Shown here one piece after another: positions 48,601-58,945 of a stretch of 64,000 bases of DNA. The first letter of the stretch is position 1, and each line of letters begins with the position of its first letter. The notes beneath the pieces are model-generated. The model did no database searches and had not been told where the DNA came from. It worked only from the letters and a program-made list of their open reading frames with translations. Made by a program: the position numbers and the translations under genes. Source of the DNA: Epiperipatus broadwayi. Taxonomy: Eukaryota > Onychophora > Udeonychophora > Euonychophora > Peripatidae. The DNA lies in the NCBI GenBank assembly GCA_028023455.1, contig JAQFVV010000073.1, positions 1,411,001 to 1,475,000 of the forward strand. Direction: 5' to 3'.

Positions 48601-50829
48601 AAAATGTTCACTTCAAGAATAATTCTACCATCTCCCCCATTGCTATGATGATGAATAAGACAATACATTTCCTGGAGTAGGTGTCATTCAAACTTCTGGC
48701 ATGAAAATCTCAGATTGAAAAAAAAAAAGAATAATAAAAAAAAATATTACGTCTTAAAAATCTTGAAAATTAAAGAAAACAATTACCAATCGATTCTGTA
48801 ATAGTTAATAGAATAATAGTTTATGACTTCTATAGTCCAGAATGATGATTATTGAAATCATAATAAATTATACATATTAAAAATAATCCTGTGAAGCTTC
48901 TATACTATAGTATTCCATATCTGTATATTGATGCACCATTTTCCTTGGCTTAGCTTGAATTATCTGGATAAATTATTTGCACACTATAAAACATTTTTTA
49001 TAATTCCACATTTTATTTATTAACATGTTCATTTCTTTATAGGTTTCTTCTTCAAGGAAATTTATTGTTATTTATTTACCTATTTGTCTTAAATTATTAG
49101 CTTTTAAAACAATTTTATATATGTGTATTAACCCTCTATCATTCAGGTTTTATACATATGCTTTTCTAGAATATATTCATTAATCTTTACTCAAGATAAA
49201 TTTCTTACAAGTATTTAAAATGTTTCCTTCAAAAAGGATATAACATTTACTCATATAACATGATATTTCCATAAATTTATTATAAAGTATACTTGTTCCA
49301 CTGCTCATTAATACTGGACAAGGTTATCTTGCTATATAAAATAATGTGTCTTTACTTTAAATCGGCAAAACAGTTTTCTAACGAGTTTCTCATACAATGT
49401 CCATAGAATTAATTTATTCATTTGAATAGTCCTCTTGTTCAATATTATTGAAACTACATTAATAAATATTATACTCATTTTTAAAGTATTATAAGTTGAA
49501 TACATTTTCCTTATTGGTATATCCATTTTATTATTGCGAAGTTATAATTTAGATTTTGATGAATACTACTGATAATGGACTTTAAAATTAACAAGGCATA
49601 TTAAATGAAGTTATTATTAATATTTTTTATTTTACACTCTCTTTTTGCAAATACTTTTAAAATAATAATAACCTATTAGCTTTTGCAAATAAAATTGTAT
49701 GAGAGCACTAAAAAATTGACTAAAATAATAAAATTAAAATTACTATCACCTTGATAGCTTCTGATATGATTCTGCTACCTTTAATACATTTTTTAATCAC
49801 ACACTGATACCCCCCATGCAATCCGTATTTATATCCTAGAAAATACGTCATTCTATTGGTTGATTCTTACTTTTGGTTTGATACCAAATTTGCATAATGT
49901 TAGAAACTTACACAATTAAATTTCAAAATAAAAAATATGACATATTAAAACTTTAAAATTATTATTTAAAATATTACTTTTAAATCAATTATTACTTTAC
50001 TAAATTATTTAAATATTTAAAAAGACTTTTTAAAAACAATATTTAATAAATTTATCCCACTCTTAATATTTAATTTATCTATTTTTATTTTAACAAAATA
50101 TTTAACTTTTTTTATTAACTGTACTCGTCTTTATTACATTATTTCAAACATTTTATAAGATAGTTAACTTAATATTTAATATTTGCTTTTATGATAGGTA
50201 ATAATTATATCCAATTCTATAATGCAATTTTACAATATTTTAAACTTTACTAACAAATACTAGCAAGCGTGTACAACTCTATATTATTATATGAATCACA
50301 CGACTGATACAACCAATACAGACGTTATCCAATTTTCTGTCTGGGAATAAATAATAAATTGCAACACTTGTCGTATTTAATAAAATAATACAATTATATA
50401 AAATTTGGAAGAATAATTTAGAAAATATAGAATTAAATACAACTTTCACTACCATAAAACTTACTTTTAAAATATACGATATTAATTATGATTATTAAAT
50501 ATAATTTATAAAAATAAATACATTTATTTAACTACAAGTTTTAAACTATTAAAATTTAACTTTTAAACATACTTTTAAATATTTATAGCTGTGTTATTTA
50601 TTATTACCACCTTTTGCAACCATATGTAATAATATTTTTAGCTTTATTTAACTGTTCTTAAGTCATTCATTATAATTTAAAGCAATATGTAATTTCACTT
50701 AACTTTAAATTGTACTTTAAGATATTATTAATACAATATAATCAACACATCAAGAGAACATATTCTAAAATTTAAAATTTTTAAGAATTTACTGTGTTGA
50801 ACTATTTCTGACATATAGAAAAGGGCACA
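45648..50829 (-). mobile_element. Diverged solo LTR of the 4.9-kb LTR family
   Basis: Aligns end to end with the two younger LTRs at 50840-55732 and 58879-63753, with roughly 80% identity by eye and many small indels. Anchors in the same order include GAGCCAATATCCCACAGGAT, ACTACCTCAATGGCATAAGA, AGTTTATTATTAACAA, CATGGCACAGTG, GCTTACTTC, TTCCATCCACTAGATATAG, TACCCCCCATGCAATCCG and the end GAAAAGGGCACA. Read on the minus strand it starts TGTGCCC and ends GGTTAGA, with ATATAT on both sides. There is no internal region beside it, so it is best read as a solo LTR left by recombination. It lacks the ~60 bp primer-site-like unit present in the other two. No ORF. Confidence 0.8.
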
Positions 50830-50839
50830 ATATATATAT

Positions 50840-53800
50840 TCTAACCTAACCTATGTGTAGCTCCACTACACATCATGCCAACCACGTTGTGGGCCACAAT
50901 CTAACCTGGTCTTGTGCATCCTCACTTCAGATAATAGTATATGATATAAAATAAAATGGGTTCTAGCTCAATTAATAATTAATAAATAAAATATTCAGCA
51001 TTAAAATTAAAATGTTTCACTAGCTCAAATTTAAAATACGAATAAGGTTCAGTTTATAAAAATAAATTAAATAAATATTTAATATTTTCATGAGACTTGA
51101 AGTGAAAATACAGGTGACAAGATAGATTACATTGAGCCAATATCCCACAGGATACTACCTCAATGGCATAAGAACACTATCCCCCCTTATTACTATTTCA
51201 AATAACAAACTCATAGTATTCTTACGACTTTAATAACTTCTACTCACTAAGATTAAACTAATAATTAAGTCTTAATCTTCTATTTGTAATAATCTAGCTC
51301 AATAAAATAATCTCAGGTTCATAAAGTTTATTCTAAGTTAATTTAAAAATACGGTAGTAAAATATGAGAAGGGATTTTATGTCATAATCTACTACACTGA
51401 AACTAATAATAATAATAAATAATAATAATATTCTTCATTGTTTAACTACTACTGGATATCTTTTCTTTTCATTATATTTTTATTACCATAATAAAATAAT
51501 AAAATAATTTTATATAATCTTTTATCTTCATGTAATAATATAATAAATACGTGGTAGCATATGATAATCTGATAAACAAAGGATGTGTGGCAACTGATAG
51601 CATATAATTCAGTATACTATTGTGATAACTGATTTATGACCAATAAAACAATGTAAAATTATAATTATTTAATTAAAAGAATACCAATAAAATATTTAAA
51701 ATTCTTAAATAATTCTCTATTTATCTTTTTGTGCAAAATTATATATTTTTGTTTCAATTGTTATGAATATATCGTGATTTCATGCAGTGAAGTGGAGAAA
51801 TAAACAATCAAGACACAAAAATTTTGAAAAACAAATTTTAACAAAGTTTATTAACAACAACAAATAAAATAAACAATTTATGTACACTATTTACAATGGA
51901 TATCCTTATTTTAATCTTACATTTTTATCTACTAAGTTATATAAAAAATAGTTTATAGTTTAGTTATATCTTTATTTATACTTAAGACAAAATAAAAAAA
52001 AAATGTTACCATTTGGTTTCTCATTATGGTTAACTTATTAAAAATATATTTACTTATTTTATTAGCAAAATATTTCATCCTTAATATTATTAAACTATCT
52101 TATTTTTAAAAAAAAAATTCATAGGAAAACATTCTACAGAAAAACAAAATTAACTTTATAATGAGTATGGATTTCTCAAAATATTAAAAAAAATTTCATC
52201 TTGCAAAGTCAAAGATGTTACATAAAATATTCATCCAAAATTCAGTACTAGATTTTAGTGTTTTATCACACGATGTTTACTAATCATAATATATTCTTAT
52301 TTAGCCTTACTTTAGTATGATATAAGTGTAATAATCAATATATTCCTGTTATTCAATAAACAAAAAATATACTATGCATATTGTTTATATAATTTACTTT
52401 GTACTATTGTATTTTAAAAATATGCAATACTTATTTTTCTCTTAAAAAAAAATAATAATAAAGCATTCAAAAATAATCAACATTCTAAAGAAAATATCTT
52501 GTTTAGATACTCTATTTTAAAAATTTATATTTCATTTCCGAAAATAAATTCAAAATATATTCTATGATTCTTTCCTTTCCTTAGGATACTTTGGACCTTC
52601 AATTTCAAGTTATAAATTCTATTCCTTCTAAGCAAATAAACCAATCTTATACAAAACGATAGCATAACCTAAGTTCTAAATTATTTATCATTTCTTTTCA
52701 AAATATCTTACTGAAAACGATGCAGTTACATGAAATAAAGATAGCGAAACAGATGTATAGGATTTAAGGAAGAAAGCTAGAGTATCACTCTTAATATATC
52801 TCAAAAAATCATGGCACAGTGCAAAGAGGTATGACCTTTACCTGTCTAATAACCTCTAATACATGAACGATGTTAAAGCTACTTCTTCAGCTTTATTTAA
52901 AACATCAAATATTTAAAGACATATAAAACACTGTCCAAATAAAATGTGTATCAGTCATAGGGCTTTGTTAACTATGCTGATAACCACATAAAGACTAAAT
53001 ATTATTTCTATTCCTTATCATATCCTATTTTTTAAAAAAATACATCATCTTGGTTTCCTGCTAACTATAGTACTTCCAAGCCACTATCTCAACATTATTT
53101 CTCAAGATTTTTCTACATCTTACATCGATAAATAACTATCTGCATTTACAAAACAATAAATAAAATTCATTGATAGTTTAAAACAATTTCACTGTTCCAT
53201 AAGAAAAGTTTGCTTACTTCATTATTCTATATGTTTAATCATATACAATCTACTTAGACAATATTTGAATATCCAATAACATGAAAGTTCTAAAAGAATC
53301 ACATAATTATTTGTTATTATGTTGGATTATATCACTAATATATAAAAAAAAATAATCGTCGTATGCATATTTTCAAATCAATCCTATCTCATAATGTTTT
53401 TTTTTTAAATGTTGTATGAAAATGCGTTACATATAATTAAAACTTTTACACTTCATTCTTAGATTCATAGATGATCTAAAGAAAACAAAAATATACATTA
53501 TAAATTATTAATAGTTATTATTATTACCAAATAACCCTTTTTATCTGGTCATCATTTTTAGTAGGCTTCTTCCATCCACTGGATATAGAAAAACATTGCA
53601 TACATAAACGAAAAGACACATCCATACGTTTTATTTAAAAATATTCTTATCTAAATTATTAGATTATATTATAAATTTTATGTTATTAACAAATTAATGT
53701 TTTATGTTTTCCTAATCTTATAAATAGAAAAATTTACATTTAACTAAGTTAGTAAAATAAAAATTTAAAACTATAATTACGTCTTCACTTGACCATAGTT

Positions 53801-55732
53801 CATGATAAAATCCAAAAATGTTTATTATTTTCTCTAGAGTTTTAAAATGTTCTCCTCCAAGCGCGTTAAAGTTTAAAAATAAAAATAATTATTAATCCAT
53901 TTAGTAAAATTTATAGAAAATAATCCTGGGTCTTTACTGTTCAGAATGAAAATTATTAAACTGTAATATTAAAGAATTATTCCCACGAAGTTTATTCAAT
54001 ATTCTCTGATGCATCACTCTGTTCAATTTAACTTAAGTTATCCGGTAAACTTTTACACAATATTTGTATTTTCATGGATCCATCCTTTATTTATCTACTA
54101 TATGTTCATTTTTTTATATAGGTTTTATTTCTTAATAAGTTCTTTTTAATTCTTGTAAAATATATATTTAAAAAAAATGTTTCCTTCAAAAAGGACTAAA
54201 CATTCTATTTCTTTCATTATATTTTATGATAACTCATACGATATAAATATCTTATTCTTTTTTTAAAAAAAAACTCCTGGATAAGCTTATAAATAATGCG
54301 TCACAAATTTTTTTTAGACGGCAAATAGTTTTCTGTTTAAGCTTCCAGCATAATGCCCGAATTATTTTTATATGAGTTAGAATAATCCTCCGGTTGAGCA
54401 TAAATAAAGCTGTATTATAATTTAAACATATTTTATTTCATAGTATATCCATCTCTATTGCGTAGTTTAGGTTAAACTTCAGATAAAATACTCCTGGCAA
54501 GTAACTTTTAAAAAACTAGAAAATCATTTCCACGAAGTTTCTAAATATATATATTTTTTTAAAACTCTCTTTTGCAAAATACTTTAAAATTATCAATTAG
54601 TTTTTTTGCAGATAAAGTTATAAGAAAGTACTAAAAAATTGACTAAAATAAAAATTTAAAAATACTATCTCTTTGATAGCTATAATTTACCTTTCTCTGG
54701 TTTCAATACATTATTAATCTCCTCTTATACCCCCGTGCAATTCATATTTATAGTCTGTAAGAATACCTCATTTGATTGGTTGATTCTTACTTTAACTTGA
54801 GAACAAATTTACATATTTTCAGTTTATAGCAGAATTATATTTGAAAATAAAAATTTATGACGTAATGAACTAAAAATATTATTTAAAATATTACTTTTAA
54901 ATCAATTATTACTTTATCAAAATTATTTAAACATTTAAAATAACTTTTAAAATAATTTTAATAACCTATTCCAAAATTTATCTAGTTTTATTTAAACAAA
55001 ATATTTAATTTTTTTATTAACTGTATTCGTCTTTATTACATTATTTAAAACATTACATACGATAGTTAACTTAATATTTATTATTATTTGCTTTTATGAT
55101 AGGCAATAATTCTATCCAATTCTATAATATAACTTTTAAAATATTTTAAACTTTGTTACTTTAAATACAAACAAGCATGTGTGTGAAAGTATGTAGTATA
55201 CAAGTCACATGATTAATAACTTTGACAGACGATTTTCAATCTATTTCTCTGCCTAGACTAATAAAATTGATACACTTATTATATTAAATAATATAATTAT
55301 AAAATTTGGAAGAATAATTTTAAAAATATAGAACTAGATATAATTTTCACCATCATAAAGTTTATTTTAAAAATATACTATATTAATTTTGACTATTAAA
55401 TATGATTATAAATTTAAATATAGCATTTATTAAATTATCAGTTTTAAACTATTAAAATCGAATTTATTAAATATACTTTTAATATTTATAGCTGTGTTAT
55501 TTAATATGGCCAGCTTTTACAACCATATGAAACAATATTTTAAGCTTTACTTAACTACTTTTTAAATGATTCGCTATAATTTTATATACTACGTATTTTC
55601 TTTAGCTTCAAATTGTACTTTAAAATATAATTGACAAACTATAATTAATGTATTAAAAGAACATATTCTAAAATTTAAAATTTTTAGTAATTGACTGTTA
55701 TGAACTATTACTGACCTATAGAAAAGGGCACA
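50840..55732 (-). repeat. 3' LTR (4893 bp)
   Basis: Begins TGTGCCCTTTTCTATAGG on the minus strand, the TG being the usual LTR start, and ends GGTTAGGTTAGA rather than the usual CA. Differs from the partner LTR mainly in homopolymer lengths, a 6-base indel near 52060 and scattered substitutions, about 98% identity by eye. No ORF of note in either strand. Promoter, R region and termination site cannot be placed by eye. Confidence 0.85.
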
Positions 55733-55735
55733 TAA

Positions 55736-55746
55736 CCTCCTCCTTC
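55736..55746 (-). promoter_or_regulatory. Polypurine tract
   Basis: GAAGGAGGAGG on the minus strand, followed by TTA and then the TG of the 3' LTR. It is the only G-rich purine run in the vicinity. Its position and strand are those expected for the primer of plus-strand DNA synthesis, and it supports the minus-strand orientation of the element. Confidence 0.75.
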
Positions 55747-55748
55747 GA

Positions 55749-56081
55749 ATAAAAATTTTAAATTAAACATCTATCTTATCATTTACTCTATTCATTGACA
55801 CTTAATATCTTTATCATTTGCTATAACCAAATTCTATCCTGTACTACTGAACTATAAACGAATATACTGTTTTTAATACAAACTTATAAAATATTTGGAC
55901 ATTACACTCAGAATCTCAACTAGAAATACTAAAAAAAAAAATTTTCTACACATCTTTATCCTTTTGAATAATTAATTAGGTTATGACATTTTAAAGTTTT
56001 ATATTTGTTCTGTAAAAAAAAATAAGGCTATAATATATTTTTTAAATATACGTCTTATCTAGGAATTATTTGTCTTAATCA
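55749..56081 (-). other. Untranslated stretch between ORF and polypurine tract
   Basis: AT-rich, no frame and no remnant of pol. Confidence 0.6.
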
Positions 56082-57803
56082 TTAGGTATTTTCTTTTCTA
56101 AATCTAAACTTTAATTCTCTCTCGACTTCCTTAAGTCTCACCTTAGCTTTTCCTATCTTCTTTCCTTTATTAAGATTATTCTTAAGAAAATCTGTCATGA
56201 ATTTCTCATGCTTTAGACATTTAAGTCTTACTTTTATCTTGCTTATATCTCTATTCTGATTAAATTTTTCTCCTATAAATTCACTATTAGGTATCAAGTT
56301 TCTAATTCCTTTAAACAATATTTCTTTAGAAATATCAAATTGTAAACGAATATTTCTATCATTAACACTACATTTAGGTATCACATCTTGCATTTTATTT
56401 TTAAATTTATTACTACTTTTATCAATAATTTTTGATAACTCATGTTCCAACAACTTTAAATACTTTTGTTCTAAAGAGTTTGACTTTATCCCTGTAAATT
56501 TACCAAATCTTTTGTCATCACTATAATACTTTTTAAAACTCTTCATTTGATCTATAGTTCTTTCACCAACTACTCTTTCATAGGATTTACTCACTCCTAT
56601 CATTTCATTAGTCAGTTTAAAATATTCTTTGGGGTTTTTCAATATTCTTCTGTATATTTCATTCCTACTATTAACTATTTCAATAGATTTTTTCTGAATC
56701 TCCTTTTCTTCATAAATCATTTCATTATCTATAATAGTTTTTTCAACAAATAACTTGGTTTCTTTACTAGCTAATTTAATATAAGACTCATCTTTTTTAA
56801 ATTCGTCATCTGCTATCTTAACAAATGATACATCATTATATCTATCTTTATCTCCTAATTTAACAGAATCTATGTTTTCTGCTGTCAAATTACTACATAA
56901 GTTAATATCTTTATTAACTATCTCAATGAATTGTGGATTTTCCTTATTTACCATCTCTACAATTTCTTTGTCATCTACCACATTTTCACTAACTAAATTA
57001 ATAGATTCTTGATTCTTTTCCAAATCTGTACTAATTATTTCAACAGATTTACTACTTATTTCATGAGATACTTTCTTACTTACTATCTTTCCTTCAAAGT
57101 TTTGTATCCCTAAATCTTTTAATTTTCCCATTACTTCTTTTTGAACTTCCTCTTTGATACTTATTTTAGTCTGAACTACCTCTTCCTTAATAATTTTAAT
57201 TTCTTCATTAATATGATTTATATTACTCTTTACTTCATAGATTTCACTCTTTACACTTAAATTATAACTCTCTATTTTCTGATCTAACTTACTATTATTT
57301 AGTTGACATCGGACAATAGATTCTTCTATTTGAGTTTTTAAATTTTTTACTGCTCTTTCTGAAAATTCAGAAAATTTTCTCTTCAACAACTTTTGATTTC
57401 TGTCTTCTATTTGCATTATTTCTTCCTTTAAAGAATCAATAACCTTTTCATTGTTATCAAATTTTAAATCCAAATTATTAAATTTATCTTGTACTTCCAC
57501 CTTAAAATCTTCTACTGTTTTACAGGTTTCATTAAGTTTTTGATTCATACTTTCTACACAAGTTCTGATTTCATTACTATTTTTGTCCACATTTTCACTA
57601 AGAGATTCTAATCTTATATTTGTTTTATTTAGGTTTTCATTAAGAGACTCAATATTTTTATTCATATTTTCATTAAGAGCATCAAATTTTATATTACTAT
57701 CTTCTCTATTTTTATTCATATTTTCATTAAGAGCTTTTGTATCCTCTCTATTTTTAATCATATTTTCATTAAGAGCTTTTGTATCCTCTCTACTTTTAAT
57801 CAT
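56082..57803 (-). CDS. Gag-like coiled-coil protein, main frame
   Basis: 573 residues from the first Met; the frame is open upstream to a TAA at 57855-57857. Residues 1-75 are about six repeats of a 12-18-residue unit around ALNENM.KNREDT, predicted to form coiled coil. Heptad-rich Lys/Glu/Asn/Ile sequence continues to about residue 230. A charged middle follows, then a more folded-looking part from about residue 390 (KNPKEYFKLTNEMIGVSKSY) and a strongly basic C-terminus (KGKKIGKAKVRLKE) that could bind RNA. No CCHC knuckle, protease Asp motif or RT box. Position between LTRs suggests a structural Gag role, but that is inference. The N-terminal part lies in another frame at 57827-58114. Whether this Met is used is unclear. 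Confidence 0.75.
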   Translation of the reverse strand: MIKSREDTKALNENMIKNREDTKALNENMNKNREDSNIKFDALNENMNKNIESLNENLNKTNIRLESLSENVDKNSNEIRTCVESMNQKLNETCKTVEDFKVEVQDKFNNLDLKFDNNEKVIDSLKEEIMQIEDRNQKLLKRKFSEFSERAVKNLKTQIEESIVRCQLNNSKLDQKIESYNLSVKSEIYEVKSNINHINEEIKIIKEEVVQTKISIKEEVQKEVMGKLKDLGIQNFEGKIVSKKVSHEISSKSVEIISTDLEKNQESINLVSENVVDDKEIVEMVNKENPQFIEIVNKDINLCSNLTAENIDSVKLGDKDRYNDVSFVKIADDEFKKDESYIKLASKETKLFVEKTIIDNEMIYEEKEIQKKSIEIVNSRNEIYRRILKNPKEYFKLTNEMIGVSKSYERVVGERTIDQMKSFKKYYSDDKRFGKFTGIKSNSLEQKYLKLLEHELSKIIDKSSNKFKNKMQDVIPKCSVNDRNIRLQFDISKEILFKGIRNLIPNSEFIGEKFNQNRDISKIKVRLKCLKHEKFMTDFLKNNLNKGKKIGKAKVRLKEVERELKFRFRKENT

Positions 57804-57826
57804 ATTTTCATTAAGAACATTAAACT

Positions 57827-58114
57827 TTATATTACTATCTTCTCTATTTTTCCATTATCTTCTTTCATCTCCTTCATCATCAATAACATTTGAGATATTT
57901 GGGAGTTCTCTACCTCCTTTTTAGGCACTATTATCTTTTCTTCCACTGTTTTAATTTCCATAACCTCTTCTTTTATCTTACTATCTATAATTTGGACACT
58001 ATCTACAACTGTTTCCATTTCGATTAAGTTTTCTATTTCTCGTTTCTCCTCACAACTTTCATCGACAATAAACTCAGATATTTCACTCTCTAAATTATTA
58101 TCTTGATTATTCAT
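57827..58114 (-). CDS. N-terminal part of the Gag-like protein
   Basis: 95 residues starting MNNQDNNLESEISEFIVDES, acidic and coiled-coil-like, ending QMLLMMKEMKEDNGKIEKIVI before TAA. Its last codons overlap the main frame: the main frame reads KNREDSNIKF across the same bases, which is exactly the repeat unit seen further on. The true reading frame therefore changes by one base at an A5 run (57847-57851). The likeliest explanation is a one-base deletion in the run, or a sequencing error, splitting one protein of ~677 codons. Programmed -1 frameshifting is possible, but the site is not a canonical heptamer. The Met at 58114 is the first in a ~770-nt leader. Confidence 0.65.
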   Translation of the reverse strand: MNNQDNNLESEISEFIVDESCEEKREIENLIEMETVVDSVQIIDSKIKEEVMEIKTVEEKIIVPKKEVENSQISQMLLMMKEMKEDNGKIEKIVI

Positions 58115-58721
58115 TTTTTTTACAAATATGCTTTTTCAAAACTCAATATTTAAACAATATATTACTATTAATTTTTCATAAAAATAGTTCCTTACCAGTT
58201 TCTTCTATCTCCATCTAACCATCACCCACAATAAACTATAGATAATACTTTTTTTATATCCTTATACAAACTAACTCTAATTAATTACAGTAACCATAAC
58301 GATTAAAATTATGTGTCACAACATTATTTTCCCACATGCATGATTCACAGATATTTTGCACATAATAAAATATTTTCAAAATATATCGTTAATATTTCAA
58401 TAATTGACATGGTCATAATATGTAATAAAATAATCGTAAGCCACATATGCATATTTTAAATTTTTATTTGTTAATTGTTTTAAATTATATAATACTATTT
58501 TTAAACAATCAGATTATCTACCACATAAAATTGCAATATTTTTAGTAATAAGCACTTAGTTCACTATAATAATCAAATCCTAAATAATTATTGCTATAAT
58601 AAAATATTAAATTATCTATCTTCTGTGAGATATACCTATCAATAATCTTCAAAGTTATGCGAACAAATTCTAATACTAACTATTGTATTGTATATTCTTA
58701 ATTACTTTCCTAATATATCTT
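58115..58721 (-). other. 5' leader of the retrotransposon
   Basis: About 600 bp of AT-rich sequence between the primer-site array and the ORF. It could hold a packaging signal. No motif is recognised. Confidence 0.5.
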
Positions 58722-58945
58722 GTAGCCTAAATGTTTGGGTACCACAATCTGACCTATCGATTGTAGTCCCAACTACACATCATGCAGTCACATTGGACGA
58801 GCAAAATCTAACCTTCTGTTGGTTGAATCTGATGCCCTTACTAACACATCTCTAGCCCCTAAAGTTGGTGTGCCAAAATCTAACCTAACCTATGTGTAGC
58901 TCCACTACACATCATGCCAACCATATTGGGGACCACAATCTAACT
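58722..58945 (-). repeat. Array of four ~60-bp primer-binding-site-like units
   Basis: On the minus strand four units start GGTTAGATTNTGG (one GGTCAGATTGTGG, one ending TTTTGCTC). Each continues with a short C/A-rich block: TCCCCAATATGG, CACACCAACTTTAGGGG, TCGTCCAATGTG and TACCCAAACATTTAGG. Two units also share GCATGATGTGTAGT. One unit lies inside the LTR by the alignment and three in the internal region. Each TGG plus ~15 nt could pair with a tRNA 3' end. Confidence 0.6.
58855..58875 (-). promoter_or_regulatory. Candidate primer binding site
   Basis: Minus strand TGGCACACCAACTTTAGGGG starts 3 nt after the last LTR base. TGG complements the CCA end of a tRNA. The block CCAAC...GGGGC recalls the site for tRNA-Lys (TGGCGCCCAACGTGGGGC) with small indels. 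In the 3' LTR the corresponding unit reads TGGCCCACAACGTGG, closer still. The tRNA assignment is tentative. Confidence 0.5.

Noticed and set aside
50840-50855. CTAACCTAACC at the LTR end as a telomere (TTAGG) array
   Set aside because: Only two repeats, located at a retroelement boundary, and repeated at both LTRs. Not a telomeric array.
56547-56753. 68-codon plus-strand frame
   Set aside because: Lies inside the longer minus-strand ORF and has no features of its own.
57583-57924. 113-codon plus-strand frame rich in Phe/Leu/Ser
   Set aside because: Antisense shadow of the coiled-coil repeats; its repeats mirror those of the minus-strand protein.
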